The translations under genes were made by a program, and so were the position numbers. Below the pieces are notes generated by a model. That model had not been told where the DNA came from, ran no database searches, and saw only the letters and a list, made by a program, of their open reading frames with translations. Shown piece by piece: positions 19,151 to 26,835 of a stretch of DNA of 28,719 nt. Source of the stretch: a virus; the IMG/VR virus record IMGVR_UViG_3300005253_000259, positions 1-28,719 of that record; one strand, 5' to 3'. Each line of letters starts with the position of its first letter. Positions within the stretch are counted from its first letter, which is position 1.

Positions 19151-20568
19151 CGATGACACTGCCTGCGGAGTTCACGTACCAGAGGTATGCACGAGAGAAG
19201 ATCGTGCGTCTTAAACGTACTGGACTCCTCTCCGTCCCTGGGAGCGGCAAAACGCGACCAATCATCGATGCCCTCGTAGAGTTGGGCATGATCGAGCCGC
19301 TCGCAGTGCACTTTGAAAATCGATATCCTCTCGGACCTATCCTAATAGCATGCAGTGGGCCAGCTATTGCAACGTGGCTCAGACAACTCCCAGAGTGGAC
19401 GAACACTCCAGAGCTTAAGGACGATATTACAATAGTGCGTGGCAATAAACACAAGCGCATGATAATGTGGAGCGCAGCCGAAACCTCGGGTCGAGGAATA
19501 TACCTGATAAACTATAGCATACTCCTCAGGGACGCTGAAGTAATTAAACAGATCCCATGGGTGGCGATAATTGCTGACGAATACCACAAATGCATGAGGC
19601 GTAAGAAGAAAAACAAGACCTATGCAGCATTTCAGCAGATGACGCGGCATACTGAAGTCCTAGTACTCGCGAGCGGGTCGTCCTTACGTAAGGACCCAAG
19701 CTCGATGTTCACGCTGTTCCAGTTGGTAAAGCCGAAGCTCTTCAGGAGCTATTGGAAGTTCGTGAACACGTACTGCATTGTGCAAGAAGGATACTATGGT
19801 AAGGAGATACTCGGTCCCAGAAACGTAGGGCAGTTCAAGAAGATCATGGACCGCTATCTAGCTTATATTCCTAAAGAGGTTGTCGCAGATCAACTACCTG
19901 AGGGACGCAGAATGCCTCTGGTCGCCGAAATGACCCGTACACAGGGAAAGCTCTATGAGGCGCTTGCCAAAGACATGGTTGCCTGGCTGGAGTCGGGTGA
20001 AATCATTGTAGCAGCCAATGTATTGACGAAGATCCTCAGGCTGCGCCAGCTTTTATGCTGCCCTAAGATCCTAGACACCTCACTCGACATGGGTGGTGGA
20101 TTCGAGACTATAGTAGACCGCGTAGAAGAGGACCCACACTGCGTGATCTTCGTCCCCTTTCGCCCCGCGTGCAATTACGTTGTGGACGAGCTCCACAAAC
20201 GCGGCCACAAGCACGTCTATATGATCCGCGGCGGCATTACAACCGAGCAGCAGACTTGGGACGTGAATGCATTTAAGCAGATGCGCGGCATCTTGGTGTG
20301 TACGATTGCGTACGCTGAATCCTTCGACCTTGAGACATGCAAGACGTCCTACTTCCTCGGGTACGATTACTCATTGGACGTAAACGAACAGGCAGAAGGG
20401 CGTACCCGTCGCGCCATCTCACAACACGACTTCGTAACCTGGCACTACATCAAGTATCTGGACACAATCGATCAGAAGTTCCTGGCAGAGCTTGATTCGG
20501 ACGCCATAAACGTCCACAGGGTTCTAACACGCTCGAAGGAACTAATCGCGGCACTAAAAGGTGAATGA
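19147..20568 (+). CDS. SF2 (DEAD/SNF2-type) helicase (473 aa)
   Basis: The start overlaps the previous stop. Motif Q-like region YQRYAREK, motif I VPGSGKT (about 30-36), motif II DEYH (about 144-147, DExH class) and motif III ASGSS in place of the usual TGTP/SAT. The second RecA lobe has CVIFVPFRPACNYVVDEL, then IRGG, motif V-like CTIAYAESFDLE, and motif VI NEQAEGRTRRA (cf. QxxGRxxR). It resembles phage SNF2-type helicases with the arginine finger in GRTRR. Likely a recombination or fork helicase. Length and motifs are complete. Confidence 0.88.
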   Translation: MTMTLPAEFTYQRYAREKIVRLKRTGLLSVPGSGKTRPIIDALVELGMIEPLAVHFENRYPLGPILIACSGPAIATWLRQLPEWTNTPELKDDITIVRGNKHKRMIMWSAAETSGRGIYLINYSILLRDAEVIKQIPWVAIIADEYHKCMRRKKKNKTYAAFQQMTRHTEVLVLASGSSLRKDPSSMFTLFQLVKPKLFRSYWKFVNTYCIVQEGYYGKEILGPRNVGQFKKIMDRYLAYIPKEVVADQLPEGRRMPLVAEMTRTQGKLYEALAKDMVAWLESGEIIVAANVLTKILRLRQLLCCPKILDTSLDMGGGFETIVDRVEEDPHCVIFVPFRPACNYVVDELHKRGHKHVYMIRGGITTEQQTWDVNAFKQMRGILVCTIAYAESFDLETCKTSYFLGYDYSLDVNEQAEGRTRRAISQHDFVTWHYIKYLDTIDQKFLAELDSDAINVHRVLTRSKELIAALKGE

Positions 20569-20570
20569 CA

Positions 20571-20804
20571 ATGGACATAAACAAAATGGTTAACGACATA
20601 ATAGAAATGCCGGACATGGAAAACTCGGATAAGGTCTACATGTTTATACAGTTGTGCGACGACCAAAAGCTGTTGGATGAACTCAATAAGCAGGTAATGG
20701 CGCAAGCGGTAGGCATTGTTCCCGAAAGCCTGGTACACGGATTCGCCTACGCCGTACTTAAGATTGCGAAGCCGCATCTGTTCGAGGCCCCGAAGGGTAC
20801 GTAA
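20571..20804 (+). CDS. hypothetical protein (77 aa)
   Basis: Unrecognised. The ATG at 20571 has AAGGTG 7 bases upstream, better than the ATG at 20565. Helical and acidic: MDINKMVNDIIEMPDM, KVYMFIQLCDDQKLLDELN, and IVPESLVHGFAYAVLKIA. Perhaps a partner of the helicase it directly follows; unsupported beyond position. Confidence 0.72.
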   Translation: MDINKMVNDIIEMPDMENSDKVYMFIQLCDDQKLLDELNKQVMAQAVGIVPESLVHGFAYAVLKIAKPHLFEAPKGT

Positions 20805-20828
20805 TGTGTAAACCTTAGGACGAGTTGG

Positions 20829-21200
20829 ATGGCAAGCAAAGCAGGATACACGGCGAAATGTAACCATTGTGGCAAACGCTGTGCTCTCTATAGTGAGGCA
20901 GAGACCCTATGGAAGCACGTGATCAGGGACAAGTCAAAACAGTGTCCGGGGACCTGCACGGCGGATTATACAGATCGGAAGCAGATCCCTGTCAGGCCCT
21001 CCATTGTCTACGAGCCGACTGATGACTACCCGATTCGACCCAAAGCAGTAGTGACTACACGTGCTAAGCAATTCCGAGAGAAACCTGGCGAAAACTGGTT
21101 AAACCGGTGGGAGAGGAAATTTGGTGTCAAAATATCTGACGAGAGTGCGAAGGCGCTAGGAAGGGGTAAGTACGTTCGGAGGGACAATGAAGGAAATTGA
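20829..21200 (+). CDS. Zn-ribbon protein (123 aa)
   Basis: Start at 20829 behind TTAGGACGAGTTGG. Residues 11-43 contain CNHCGKRC and CPGTC around a Trp-Lys-His helix (TLWKHVI), a likely zinc ribbon with Cys4 or Cys/His ligands. The rest is basic (PIRPKAVVTTRAKQF, WLNRWERKFGV). Nucleic-acid binding is possible. Overlaps the next gene by 14 bases. Function unknown. Confidence 0.76.
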   Translation: MASKAGYTAKCNHCGKRCALYSEAETLWKHVIRDKSKQCPGTCTADYTDRKQIPVRPSIVYEPTDDYPIRPKAVVTTRAKQFREKPGENWLNRWERKFGVKISDESAKALGRGKYVRRDNEGN

Positions 21201-21369
21201 CTTAGGGGAACGTCCAAAAGAGGGAATCGCACGAAGTGAGTGTGAGAACTGCAGCGCTAAATTCACGCGCAAGAAGCCACACCACATTTACTGCTCCGAC
21301 TGCATTAGGATTATGTACAGAGAAGATGAGGTCGAAGACGACGAAGACCTACCAGAGGTAAGGTTCTAA
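21187..21369 (+). CDS. Zn-ribbon small protein (60 aa)
   Basis: Start at 21187 inside the end of the previous gene, behind CGGAGGGACA. CENC at about 19-22 and CSDC at about 35-38 with HHIY between, a textbook small zinc ribbon (CxxC-x12-CxxC). The final 13 residues are very acidic (EDEVEDDEDLPE). Last gene before the promoter at 21390. Function unknown. Confidence 0.8.
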   Translation: MKEIDLGERPKEGIARSECENCSAKFTRKKPHHIYCSDCIRIMYREDEVEDDEDLPEVRF

Positions 21370-21389
21370 AGATATTTTTATTTGCCCTC

Positions 21390-21419
21390 TTGATGACCTA
21401 CAAGTATATCCTATATAAT
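21390..21419 (+). promoter_or_regulatory. sigma70-type promoter for the nuclease-recombinase unit
   Basis: TTGATG at 21390-21395 and TATAAT at 21414-21419 with an 18-bp spacer. Located 54 bp before the ATG at 21473. The region 21370-21440 is markedly AT-rich compared with the flanking genes. Confidence 0.75.
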
Positions 21420-21472
21420 TAACAGTATTAAATGATGTAGTTATATTTGCACATGAACAAGCTGAATAGGAT

Positions 21473-22555
21473 ATGTTTGACGAAGAGCAGGAGCCAAGAA
21501 CAGCTATAATCCGGACTAGTGACCGCCAACTCTTCAAACGATGCCGCCGAAAATGGGGCTGGCATAGCGGGCTACGACAGAACCTAGCTATTAGCGACAA
21601 CCCAAGTTATTTCTGGCTGGGTACTGGCGGTCACTTTGCCATGGAGGACTATCATGGCTACAACCATTACCAACACCCAGTCGAGGCGTTCCGCGCATAT
21701 GTTGAGGCTTGCCGCGCATTCCATTCAAAGCATAAACACGGCCTTCCAGATGATTGGGAAGAGCAGTCAGCACTTTGCGAAGGTATCCTCGAGCATTATC
21801 TCGTCTGGTCAAAAAACCGAGACACGCTCCAGACCATATGGATAGACGGCGAACCACAGGTCGAAATCACCTGTCACATCCCACTGCCCGTTGAGCCACC
21901 TGAAGGCTTCGACAAAGTAGTATATCAATTCACCCTAGATCGACTGGTAGAAGTAGAGGACGAGTACTGGATTCAGGACTGGAAGTTCTACAAGAACTTC
22001 AGTCAGGGCTCTTTGGACATAGATCAACAGATGTCCGCGTATGTATGGGCAGCTAACGCAGTCTTCGAGAAACCCATTGCAGGAGCCATTTTACATGAGT
22101 TCCGCAAAACACTGCCCAATTCCCCTCGAATCCTCAGCACCGGCAAATTATCCACTGCCGAGAAACAGGGCACCACACATGGCCTGTATCGAGAGGCAAT
22201 CATTCGATTATACGGCGACACCGACAAAGCACCCAGGGCCGTTATCAATTGCCTCAATGACCTAAGTGCTAGGGAGTCAGAGAATCGCGACGACTTCATC
22301 AGACGCACGCGCACGCGCCGGACAGAGCTGCAGCAACAGTCAGAGGGAACGAAGATCCTCATGGAAATCGAGGACATGTGCAATCCTGACCTACCATTAT
22401 ACCCAAACCCCACGCGCGATTGTTCGTGGGACTGCAGCCTCATGGACATTTGTCTTATGATTGACCGAGACGACGACTGGGGCGATTTATTAAGTGAGCT
22501 AACCGTACAACGGGTAGAGGAGAATGAAGGATGGAGACAATACCTAAAAAGGTAG
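21473..22555 (+). CDS. Cas4/RecB-like PD-(D/E)XK nuclease with Fe-S type Cys cluster (360 aa)
   Basis: The start at 21473 is preceded by TAGGAT. Cys24 in LFKRCRRKW is the expected first cluster Cys. GTGGHFAMED puts His54 and Glu58 in the RecB motif I position. The core is LDRLVEVE (Asp156), then IQDWKFYK with Asp169 and Lys171, and a Gln helix DQQMSAYVWA. The C terminus carries Cys303 and C317-x3-C321-x5-C327, the set used for a 4Fe-4S cluster in Cas4 and AddB. It probably resects DNA 5'-3' to make ssDNA for the Sak4-like ATPase that overlaps its end. No cas1/cas2 or repeats are nearby. Confidence 0.88.
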   Translation: MFDEEQEPRTAIIRTSDRQLFKRCRRKWGWHSGLRQNLAISDNPSYFWLGTGGHFAMEDYHGYNHYQHPVEAFRAYVEACRAFHSKHKHGLPDDWEEQSALCEGILEHYLVWSKNRDTLQTIWIDGEPQVEITCHIPLPVEPPEGFDKVVYQFTLDRLVEVEDEYWIQDWKFYKNFSQGSLDIDQQMSAYVWAANAVFEKPIAGAILHEFRKTLPNSPRILSTGKLSTAEKQGTTHGLYREAIIRLYGDTDKAPRAVINCLNDLSARESENRDDFIRRTRTRRTELQQQSEGTKILMEIEDMCNPDLPLYPNPTRDCSWDCSLMDICLMIDRDDDWGDLLSELTVQRVEENEGWRQYLKR

Positions 22556-23412
22556 CATCAGTAACGCCGGCAATCAAGATGCCGCAGTTCCGCATCGAAA
22601 CTGTACAACGACGCGAGCGGTATCTGAAGCTCCTGATATACGGTAACTACGGTGTGGGCAAGACAACGCTCGCGTGTAGTGCACTCGACGTACCTTCGAT
22701 GCGTGACGTGATAATGATCAACGCAGAAGCAGGTGATCTGTCCGTAGACAACATGGAGGGTCTGGATGCCATTACTGTCACAGACTTCCGAACTCTGGGG
22801 CGCATCAACGAGTACCTAAAACAGCACTGCAGAGCTAGAGATGCAGGAGACAAGGACGAGCTGATTAAGATGGAAGCATTCCTGCGCGGCGTGGACGAGA
22901 AGGAAATTAAGAAACCACGAGAATACCACACCGCGATCCTCGATACCCTAACCGAGCTCGAAGCATACTGTTTCAATCAACTCCTTGGAATTACTGATAC
23001 TACGCGCCTCGATGAGGAGTCGCAAAGTGCGGAATGGGGCGAGTACAAGAAGAACAACACTATGATGCTTCGCGTCGTGCGTGCCTTTAGGGACCTCCCA
23101 ATGCATGTCATCTTCACATGTGCAGAGAAGTACAACCAGGACGAAACCAAGAAGTTTAAGTACACTCCTGACATGACGGGCAAGCTGGCGAAGAAGATCC
23201 AGGGGTTCATGGACATGGTTGGATACTATGTTCAAGGCAAAGACGGTGACATAATCCAACGGCGTCTGTATGTGATGCCTTCAGGTCAGGGAAAGTACGA
23301 TGCCAAGCATCGCTACCAAACGTACAAAGGCGAGTATTTCACCGATCCAACAATTGGTGCAATCCTCAAGGAAGTAGGGCTGCTGAAAAAGGATGGAACA
23401 GCACTGAAATAA
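22531..23412 (+). CDS. Sak4-like RecA-fold ATPase / recombinase (293 aa)
   Basis: The ATG at 22531 overlaps the nuclease end by 25 bases. Walker A GNYGVGKT at residues 38-45, then VIMINAEAGD and a Walker B-like TAILDTLTEL (about 133-142). IFTCAEKYN and PDMTGKLAKKIQGFMD follow, the layout of AAA_24/Sak4 proteins. Sak4 enzymes anneal ssDNA with an SSB partner; the SSB-like gene at 23639 follows. The direct overlap with a Cas4-like nuclease is a classic two-component recombination arrangement. All core motifs are present. Confidence 0.9.
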   Translation: METIPKKVASVTPAIKMPQFRIETVQRRERYLKLLIYGNYGVGKTTLACSALDVPSMRDVIMINAEAGDLSVDNMEGLDAITVTDFRTLGRINEYLKQHCRARDAGDKDELIKMEAFLRGVDEKEIKKPREYHTAILDTLTELEAYCFNQLLGITDTTRLDEESQSAEWGEYKKNNTMMLRVVRAFRDLPMHVIFTCAEKYNQDETKKFKYTPDMTGKLAKKIQGFMDMVGYYVQGKDGDIIQRRLYVMPSGQGKYDAKHRYQTYKGEYFTDPTIGAILKEVGLLKKDGTALK

Positions 23413-23638
23413 CGACCGAAAAAGAGCGCAGTTCGTACTCATGTGTGCAGTGAGATCGCATTACGAACAACCGCAAACTAGAGCGGCGCGCGAAAGGGCT
23501 GGCTCCGGCCCCGACTGGTGTCCCGTATTGGCACTTTCTAGTAGGGCAAGATTTGAATTGGGGTCCGATATCGCCTACCATATCGGATGCAACCTTGAGT
23601 AGGCAACTAACTGAAAGAAGCAACATGGAGTAAGTAAC
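23413..23638 (+). other. 226-bp gap with clustered inverted repeats
   Basis: Longest noncoding stretch in the window. Visible pairs are GTTCGTA (23431-23437) with TACGAAC (23462-23468), CCGC/GCGG (23471-23486), and a perfect TCCGATAT-CGCCTACC-ATATCGGA (23564-23587). No tRNA could be folded, and no clear -35/-10 pair was found. It may be an RNA leader for the SSB-like gene, a small RNA or an origin element. The SSB start at 23639 has ATGGAG upstream (23625-23630). Confidence 0.5.
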
Positions 23639-24094
23639 ATGGCAAAGAAAGCAGCAGAACCGGCTGTAGATTTCTCAGAGGGCGACAGCCTGATGGTGGA
23701 TCTAAATGACGTTGAGGATGTGACATTCGAGGCCTTGCCTCGAGCGATATATCCTTGTGTCATTGCAGAGTGCGAGTTCAATTACAGCCAGGCATCCTCA
23801 AACCCAATGTGGACGCTTGTGCTCGAAGTGAGCGACGGCGAATACACGGGGCGCAAGTTGTACTCGCATCTCGTGTTCGCCGGCAAAGGCTTGCCTATCA
23901 CGAAGAGGCAGCTCGCACGTATTGCACCCGAGCTATTCGAAGGACCCTTCGACCCGGAAGACGAGAACGTCATCGCGTCAATGCTGGGCAAGAACATCCG
24001 CGCGAAGGTCACCCAACGGAAATACGAAGGTGAATGGACCAACAACGTTCGGGATCTGTTTCCCGCAGGTGAAGAAGCAGGCTTCGGCGTTTAA
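23639..24094 (+). CDS. SSB-like phage protein (DUF669 type, 151 aa)
   Basis: Start at 23639. The middle reads LPRAIYPCVIAECEFNYS, PMWTLVLEVSDGEYTGRKLY and SHLVF, the pattern of the DUF669 single-strand-binding-like proteins (lp-x-G-x-Y, S-x-x-x-P-m-w, v-x-d-G-x-y-x-G-r-k-l). Then IAPELF and MLGKNIRAKVTQRKYEG-type strands follow, and the protein ends EEAGFGV, an acidic tip as in SSB tails. It would coat ssDNA made by the Cas4-like nuclease and load the Sak4-like ATPase. Assignment by eye. Confidence 0.82.
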   Translation: MAKKAAEPAVDFSEGDSLMVDLNDVEDVTFEALPRAIYPCVIAECEFNYSQASSNPMWTLVLEVSDGEYTGRKLYSHLVFAGKGLPITKRQLARIAPELFEGPFDPEDENVIASMLGKNIRAKVTQRKYEGEWTNNVRDLFPAGEEAGFGV

Positions 24095-24111
24095 CCCATA
24101 GGTGCTCAGCC

Positions 24112-24402
24112 GTGTCTCAGGAAGACTCTCCTGGTGTCATCAAGGCGCTTGAAAAGCTTTCGGAGCACGGTTGGGTACCGCTTAGGGCCGTGGCTGCTCT
24201 TCTAGGCTATAACGAGCTTAGGGGTATATATCAAAGGCAGCGTGGGCAAAACGCAATACCAACAATCAAAGTTGGTGGCCAATATCGGGTGTACGAGGAC
24301 ATTGTCATCAAGACATTAGAGTCTGCACCACCTGACAAACGTGAGGACGCGCAAATGGTCCTCAGGCTATATCGTGCCATTCAGAAACGGGAACAGAAAT
24401 GA
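24112..24402 (+). CDS. small HTH (excisionase/MerR-like) DNA-binding protein (96 aa)
   Basis: GTG start at 24112 behind AGGTGCTCAGCC. EHGWVPLRAVAALLGYNELRG is a winged-helix recognition segment, then IPTIKVGGQYRVYEDIVIK forms the wing, as in MerR-like and excisionase proteins. The C-terminal 25 residues are a charged helix. It may regulate the surrounding operon. Sits directly after the SSB-like gene. Confidence 0.8.
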   Translation: MSQEDSPGVIKALEKLSEHGWVPLRAVAALLGYNELRGIYQRQRGQNAIPTIKVGGQYRVYEDIVIKTLESAPPDKREDAQMVLRLYRAIQKREQK

Positions 24403-24539
24403 TTATTCACGAGATTCCATATGTTGTGCCAGTTTTTGGGCAATCTGATAGTTCTGGTTCGCCGCCCTACCCGATGATGAGTTTTGTCTATTACGGCACC
24501 ACTTTAGTTCAGCAAAGTCTTCAGCAGGAGAAGATATAA
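24399..24539 (+). CDS. hypothetical small protein (46 aa)
   Basis: Unrecognised. The ATG at 24399 overlaps the previous TGA and the stop overlaps the next start (TAATG), so the frame fills the gap exactly. Reads MIIHEIPYVVPVFGQ, then Ser/Gly/Pro-rich linker and MSFVYYGTTLVQQSLQQEKI. No membrane span of usable length. Probably real from the fit. Confidence 0.65.
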   Translation: MIIHEIPYVVPVFGQSDSSGSPPYPMMSFVYYGTTLVQQSLQQEKI

Positions 24540-24724
24540 TGCCCAAGGACAAAAGTATCTACGATATGAAGCTGCATGACATGATTGGTTATGATATGTC
24601 CGCCAGCGATGGCATATCAGGAAAGGACGGCCTAATAGTTACGCGCGTCCCCGGTGGTTGGATCTATGTAATGGGCAAGGACCGAGGTGCGTGTTTCGTG
24701 CCCTATTCGTCCGAATTCAAGTAG
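24539..24724 (+). CDS. conserved small phage protein (61 aa)
   Basis: The start at 24539 overlaps the previous stop and follows CAGGAGAAGAT. The second half VTRVPGGWIYVMG and FVPYSSEFK is a pattern I know from other phage small proteins (V-T-R-V-P-G-G-W-I-y, F-V-P-Y/F-x-x-E-F). Function unknown. It precedes queC. Confidence 0.74.
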   Translation: MPKDKSIYDMKLHDMIGYDMSASDGISGKDGLIVTRVPGGWIYVMGKDRGACFVPYSSEFK

Positions 24725-24734
24725 GAGAATTATA

Positions 24735-25430
24735 ATGCCACGTGCTTACGTACTCCTATCAGGAGGCATCGACTCCACTACGTGCCTCGCACAAGCCATT
24801 AAAGACTGGGACGGGCTCGTGTGCGGGGTCAGCTTCAATTATGGCCAACGACATATAAAGGAGATCGATCATGCACGCACAGTCGCGGCGGCACTTAGTT
24901 GCGCCTTTATCGAGAAGGACATTTCTGGGATCATTGGCAAAGGTGGGATTACTGATAACGCCCTTGTCATGCCTCAAGTTTCCTACGACGACCTTCCCAA
25001 AGGCGTCAGTCCCACTTACGTCCCTTTCCGCAACGGAACTTTGCTCTCGTGCATTACATCGCTGGCTGCTACAGACCCGGAAGCTGTGGCCATCTACTTC
25101 GGAGCGCATGCAGATGATGCTGCCAACTGGGCATATCCTGACTGTACACCGGAATTTATCGGCGGAATGGCAAACGCTATCTACATTGGTACGTACCACA
25201 AGCTTCGACTCTATACCCCGCTCATCTTCATGAACAAGGGACAGATCATTGTGCGTGGGCGAATGCTAGGCGCTCCATACGAGCTTACTTGGTCGTGCTA
25301 CGAGGGCGGCGATTATCATTGCGGCGTCTGTCCTACGTGCCGTTCGCGTCGCGAGGGATTCGAGAAGGCTGCCTTAATGGATCCTACGGTGTACGAACAA
25401 ACACCCCCTGCGGGGATAACAGTATCATGA
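24735..25430 (+). CDS. queC: QueC, 7-cyano-7-deazaguanine (preQ0) synthase
   Basis: The ATG at 24735 follows TAGGAG (24722-24727) and is preferred to an upstream frame. SGGIDST at residues 9-15 is the PP-loop ATP site; FNYGQRH and YVPFRN are QueC hallmarks. The C-terminal zinc site has Cys188, 196, 199 and 202 (CYEGGDYHCGVCPTC). Length 231 fits bacterial QueC. It turns 7-carboxy-7-deazaguanine plus ammonia into preQ0 with two ATP. There is no N-terminal glutamine amidotransferase fusion, unlike the Gat-QueC proteins of some phages. Other pathway genes follow on the same strand. Confidence 0.95.
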   Translation: MPRAYVLLSGGIDSTTCLAQAIKDWDGLVCGVSFNYGQRHIKEIDHARTVAAALSCAFIEKDISGIIGKGGITDNALVMPQVSYDDLPKGVSPTYVPFRNGTLLSCITSLAATDPEAVAIYFGAHADDAANWAYPDCTPEFIGGMANAIYIGTYHKLRLYTPLIFMNKGQIIVRGRMLGAPYELTWSCYEGGDYHCGVCPTCRSRREGFEKAALMDPTVYEQTPPAGITVS

Positions 25431-25642
25431 GCAACAACAAAGAACAAGTTCGAGTGCTCCGAGTGCTGGAATATGCTGGCACACGCGATTTTGTTGAGAA
25501 GTCACTGCAAAACCGAAGCGTTAAAAGCGCTATGATAACGCCGGACGGACGTATTAGCGAGGCATTCGTCGGAGGTGTCTTGGGCTTCGCAAAAGTGCAC
25601 GTCGATCGCGACCGCACGCATATAGTGGAGAACGAGTCATGA
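25427..25642 (+). CDS. conserved small phage protein of VRVLRVLEY type (71 aa)
   Basis: Starts at 25427, overlapping the queC stop. VRVLRVLEYAGTRDFVEKSL at residues 8-27 is a pattern I know from many phages, usually with a conserved V-E helix. Then TPDGRI and a closing strand. Function unknown. Being placed between queC and the MazG-like gene, it might be part of the pathway, but the family also occurs in phages without it. Confidence 0.8.
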   Translation: MSNNKEQVRVLRVLEYAGTRDFVEKSLQNRSVKSAMITPDGRISEAFVGGVLGFAKVHVDRDRTHIVENES

Positions 25643-26103
25643 CGGACCTACAAACGGTAGCACAGTACCGAAAGTTCCTCAATGAGACTTCTTGGTACAC
25701 GCACACAGACGAGGGTAATGCATCCGAGCTGATGTACCTAACCTTAGGACTCGTGGGAGAGTCCGGTGAGTTCGCAGATGCGGTAAAGAAGATCATCCGC
25801 GTGTCAGGCACAAAACCCGAGTATGAGGAAGAATTTCACCAGTTAATGGGGGGTACTGGGGGCAAAGAAAACTTAATGGACGAGCTTGGGGATGTATTAT
25901 GGTACCTCGTGAAGCTTGGCGACTTCTTAAACGTATCCTTAGACGGACTGATGGTCCTGAATACCTACAAGCTATATAACCGACTCATTAAACGAGGCAA
26001 GTTCACTAAGGAAGAGATGCCGTGGCCCTTCACTGACCCAGCGATTTCCTATGAGGCCACAGAGGAGTACATGAACGATGTACGTATCGACCAAACGCTA
26101 TGA
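25639..26103 (+). CDS. MazG-like NTP pyrophosphohydrolase (154 aa)
   Basis: The ATG at 25639 overlaps the previous TGA. The all-alpha fold shows the catalytic Glu residues GLVGESGEFAD (Glu41 and Glu44) and the second pair DELGDVLWYL (Glu82 and Asp85), the MazG arrangement that binds Mg2+. It hydrolyses NTPs or dNTPs to NMP and PPi, or cleans the nucleotide pool; phages with modified DNA often carry such enzymes. A G-rich insert (MGGTGGKEN) separates the two Glu pairs. The gene lies between queC and queD, which overlaps its end by 26 bases. Confidence 0.9.
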   Translation: MTDLQTVAQYRKFLNETSWYTHTDEGNASELMYLTLGLVGESGEFADAVKKIIRVSGTKPEYEEEFHQLMGGTGGKENLMDELGDVLWYLVKLGDFLNVSLDGLMVLNTYKLYNRLIKRGKFTKEEMPWPFTDPAISYEATEEYMNDVRIDQTL

Positions 26104-26599
26104 CCACACCTGCGGATACTCCATTGCTTATCGTCAGCACCGAGCGGATTCGCATTGCCGACTCATACATGGCTACTCGCTGGCTTTCGAGTTCGAGTTC
26201 GAAGCAGAAGAGTTGGACGTGCGTAATTGGGTCTGCGACTTTGGAGGATTTAGCACCCTCAAGGACCTCCTTGACGAATACTTTGATCACACCCTCCTCG
26301 TTGCGCAAGATGATCCGGAACTTGAGTTCTTCAAAAAGATTGGTGATCGTGGCCTCGCGAAGGTGCGGGAAGTCTATGCTACTGGATGCGAAGGCCTTGC
26401 AGAGTTCCTCTTCTGGTGGATGAACGAAATGTGGGTCCCGCAGAACGGATATGGGGATAGAGTCTTCTGCCGTAAAGTGCGTGTGATGGAAACCCCTAGT
26501 AACAGCGCCTGGGTAGAATTCTCGTGTGAAGGCTGGGAAAAAGAAAAGGAACGGAGGAGTACTGAAGATGGGTACCCGGAAGGAGCACAGGCATGGTAA
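26078..26599 (+). CDS. queD: QueD-like 6-carboxytetrahydropterin synthase (173 aa), altered Zn ligands
   Basis: The ATG at 26078 overlaps the MazG-like gene. The start region YSIAYRQHRADSHCRLIHGYS aligns with FEAAHRL...KCGRLHGHS of bacterial QueD: catalytic Cys27 and His31 are kept, while the other two zinc ligands are Tyr18 (for His16) and Tyr33 (for His33). DFGGFSTLKDLLDEYFDHTLL follows the D-F...L-x-D-H pattern, and VRVMETPSN carries the late Glu. This Y-variant layout resembles a known proteobacterial/phage subgroup with WVVDFGG and FDHTTLVA. It makes 6-carboxy-5,6,7,8-tetrahydropterin from dihydroneopterin triphosphate, upstream of QueE. Confidence 0.86.
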   Translation: MYVSTKRYDHTCGYSIAYRQHRADSHCRLIHGYSLAFEFEFEAEELDVRNWVCDFGGFSTLKDLLDEYFDHTLLVAQDDPELEFFKKIGDRGLAKVREVYATGCEGLAEFLFWWMNEMWVPQNGYGDRVFCRKVRVMETPSNSAWVEFSCEGWEKEKERRSTEDGYPEGAQAW

Positions 26600-26835
26600 G
26601 CAAAGAAAAGACAATCGAAGTAGCATGCTGCGTCACACCCAGTGGTGATGTGGCCTTCATGCCCAACGATCAGGCTTCGATCAATACCGTGATGGCGCGA
26701 TGGCGTGCGACCCTCACTGAGGAGCAACAGGCTGAACACACAGAAGCAAAGACCATAGGGGGCGTTGTACTCGTGACCATGCTGGCGTCGGAATACTTCA
26801 TGATGAAAAAGGAGCTAGTCCAAGATGGGACGTAA
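26593..26835 (+). CDS. small cluster protein A (80 aa), paralog of the 26825 gene
   Basis: Starts at 26593, overlapping queD. Reads KTIEVACCVTPSGDVAFMP, then a helical middle, EAKTIGGVVLVTMLASEYF. The 26825 protein has the same plan (ETIRIACIVPPDGRVAFIE and EAAKTQGGVVLIDMLKTDY). The protein is a predicted beta-alpha-beta fold. No catalytic residues are evident. The tandem pair lies between queD and queE. Confidence 0.8.
   Translation: MVSKEKTIEVACCVTPSGDVAFMPNDQASINTVMARWRATLTEEQQAEHTEAKTIGGVVLVTMLASEYFMMKKELVQDGT

Noticed and set aside
21473-22555. CRISPR-associated Cas4
   Set aside because: Cas4-type features are present, but there are no repeat-spacer arrays or cas1/cas2 nearby and the gene overlaps a phage recombinase, so a recombination role is more likely.
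23431-23600. Possible tRNA in the gap after the Sak4-like gene
   Set aside because: Stretches such as GTTCGTACTC look T-arm-like, but no acceptor, D or anticodon stems of correct spacing could be folded on either strand.
24112-24402. Lysogeny excisionase
   Set aside because: The HTH is excisionase-like, but there is no integrase, repressor or attachment site in the window; general DNA binding is the safer call.
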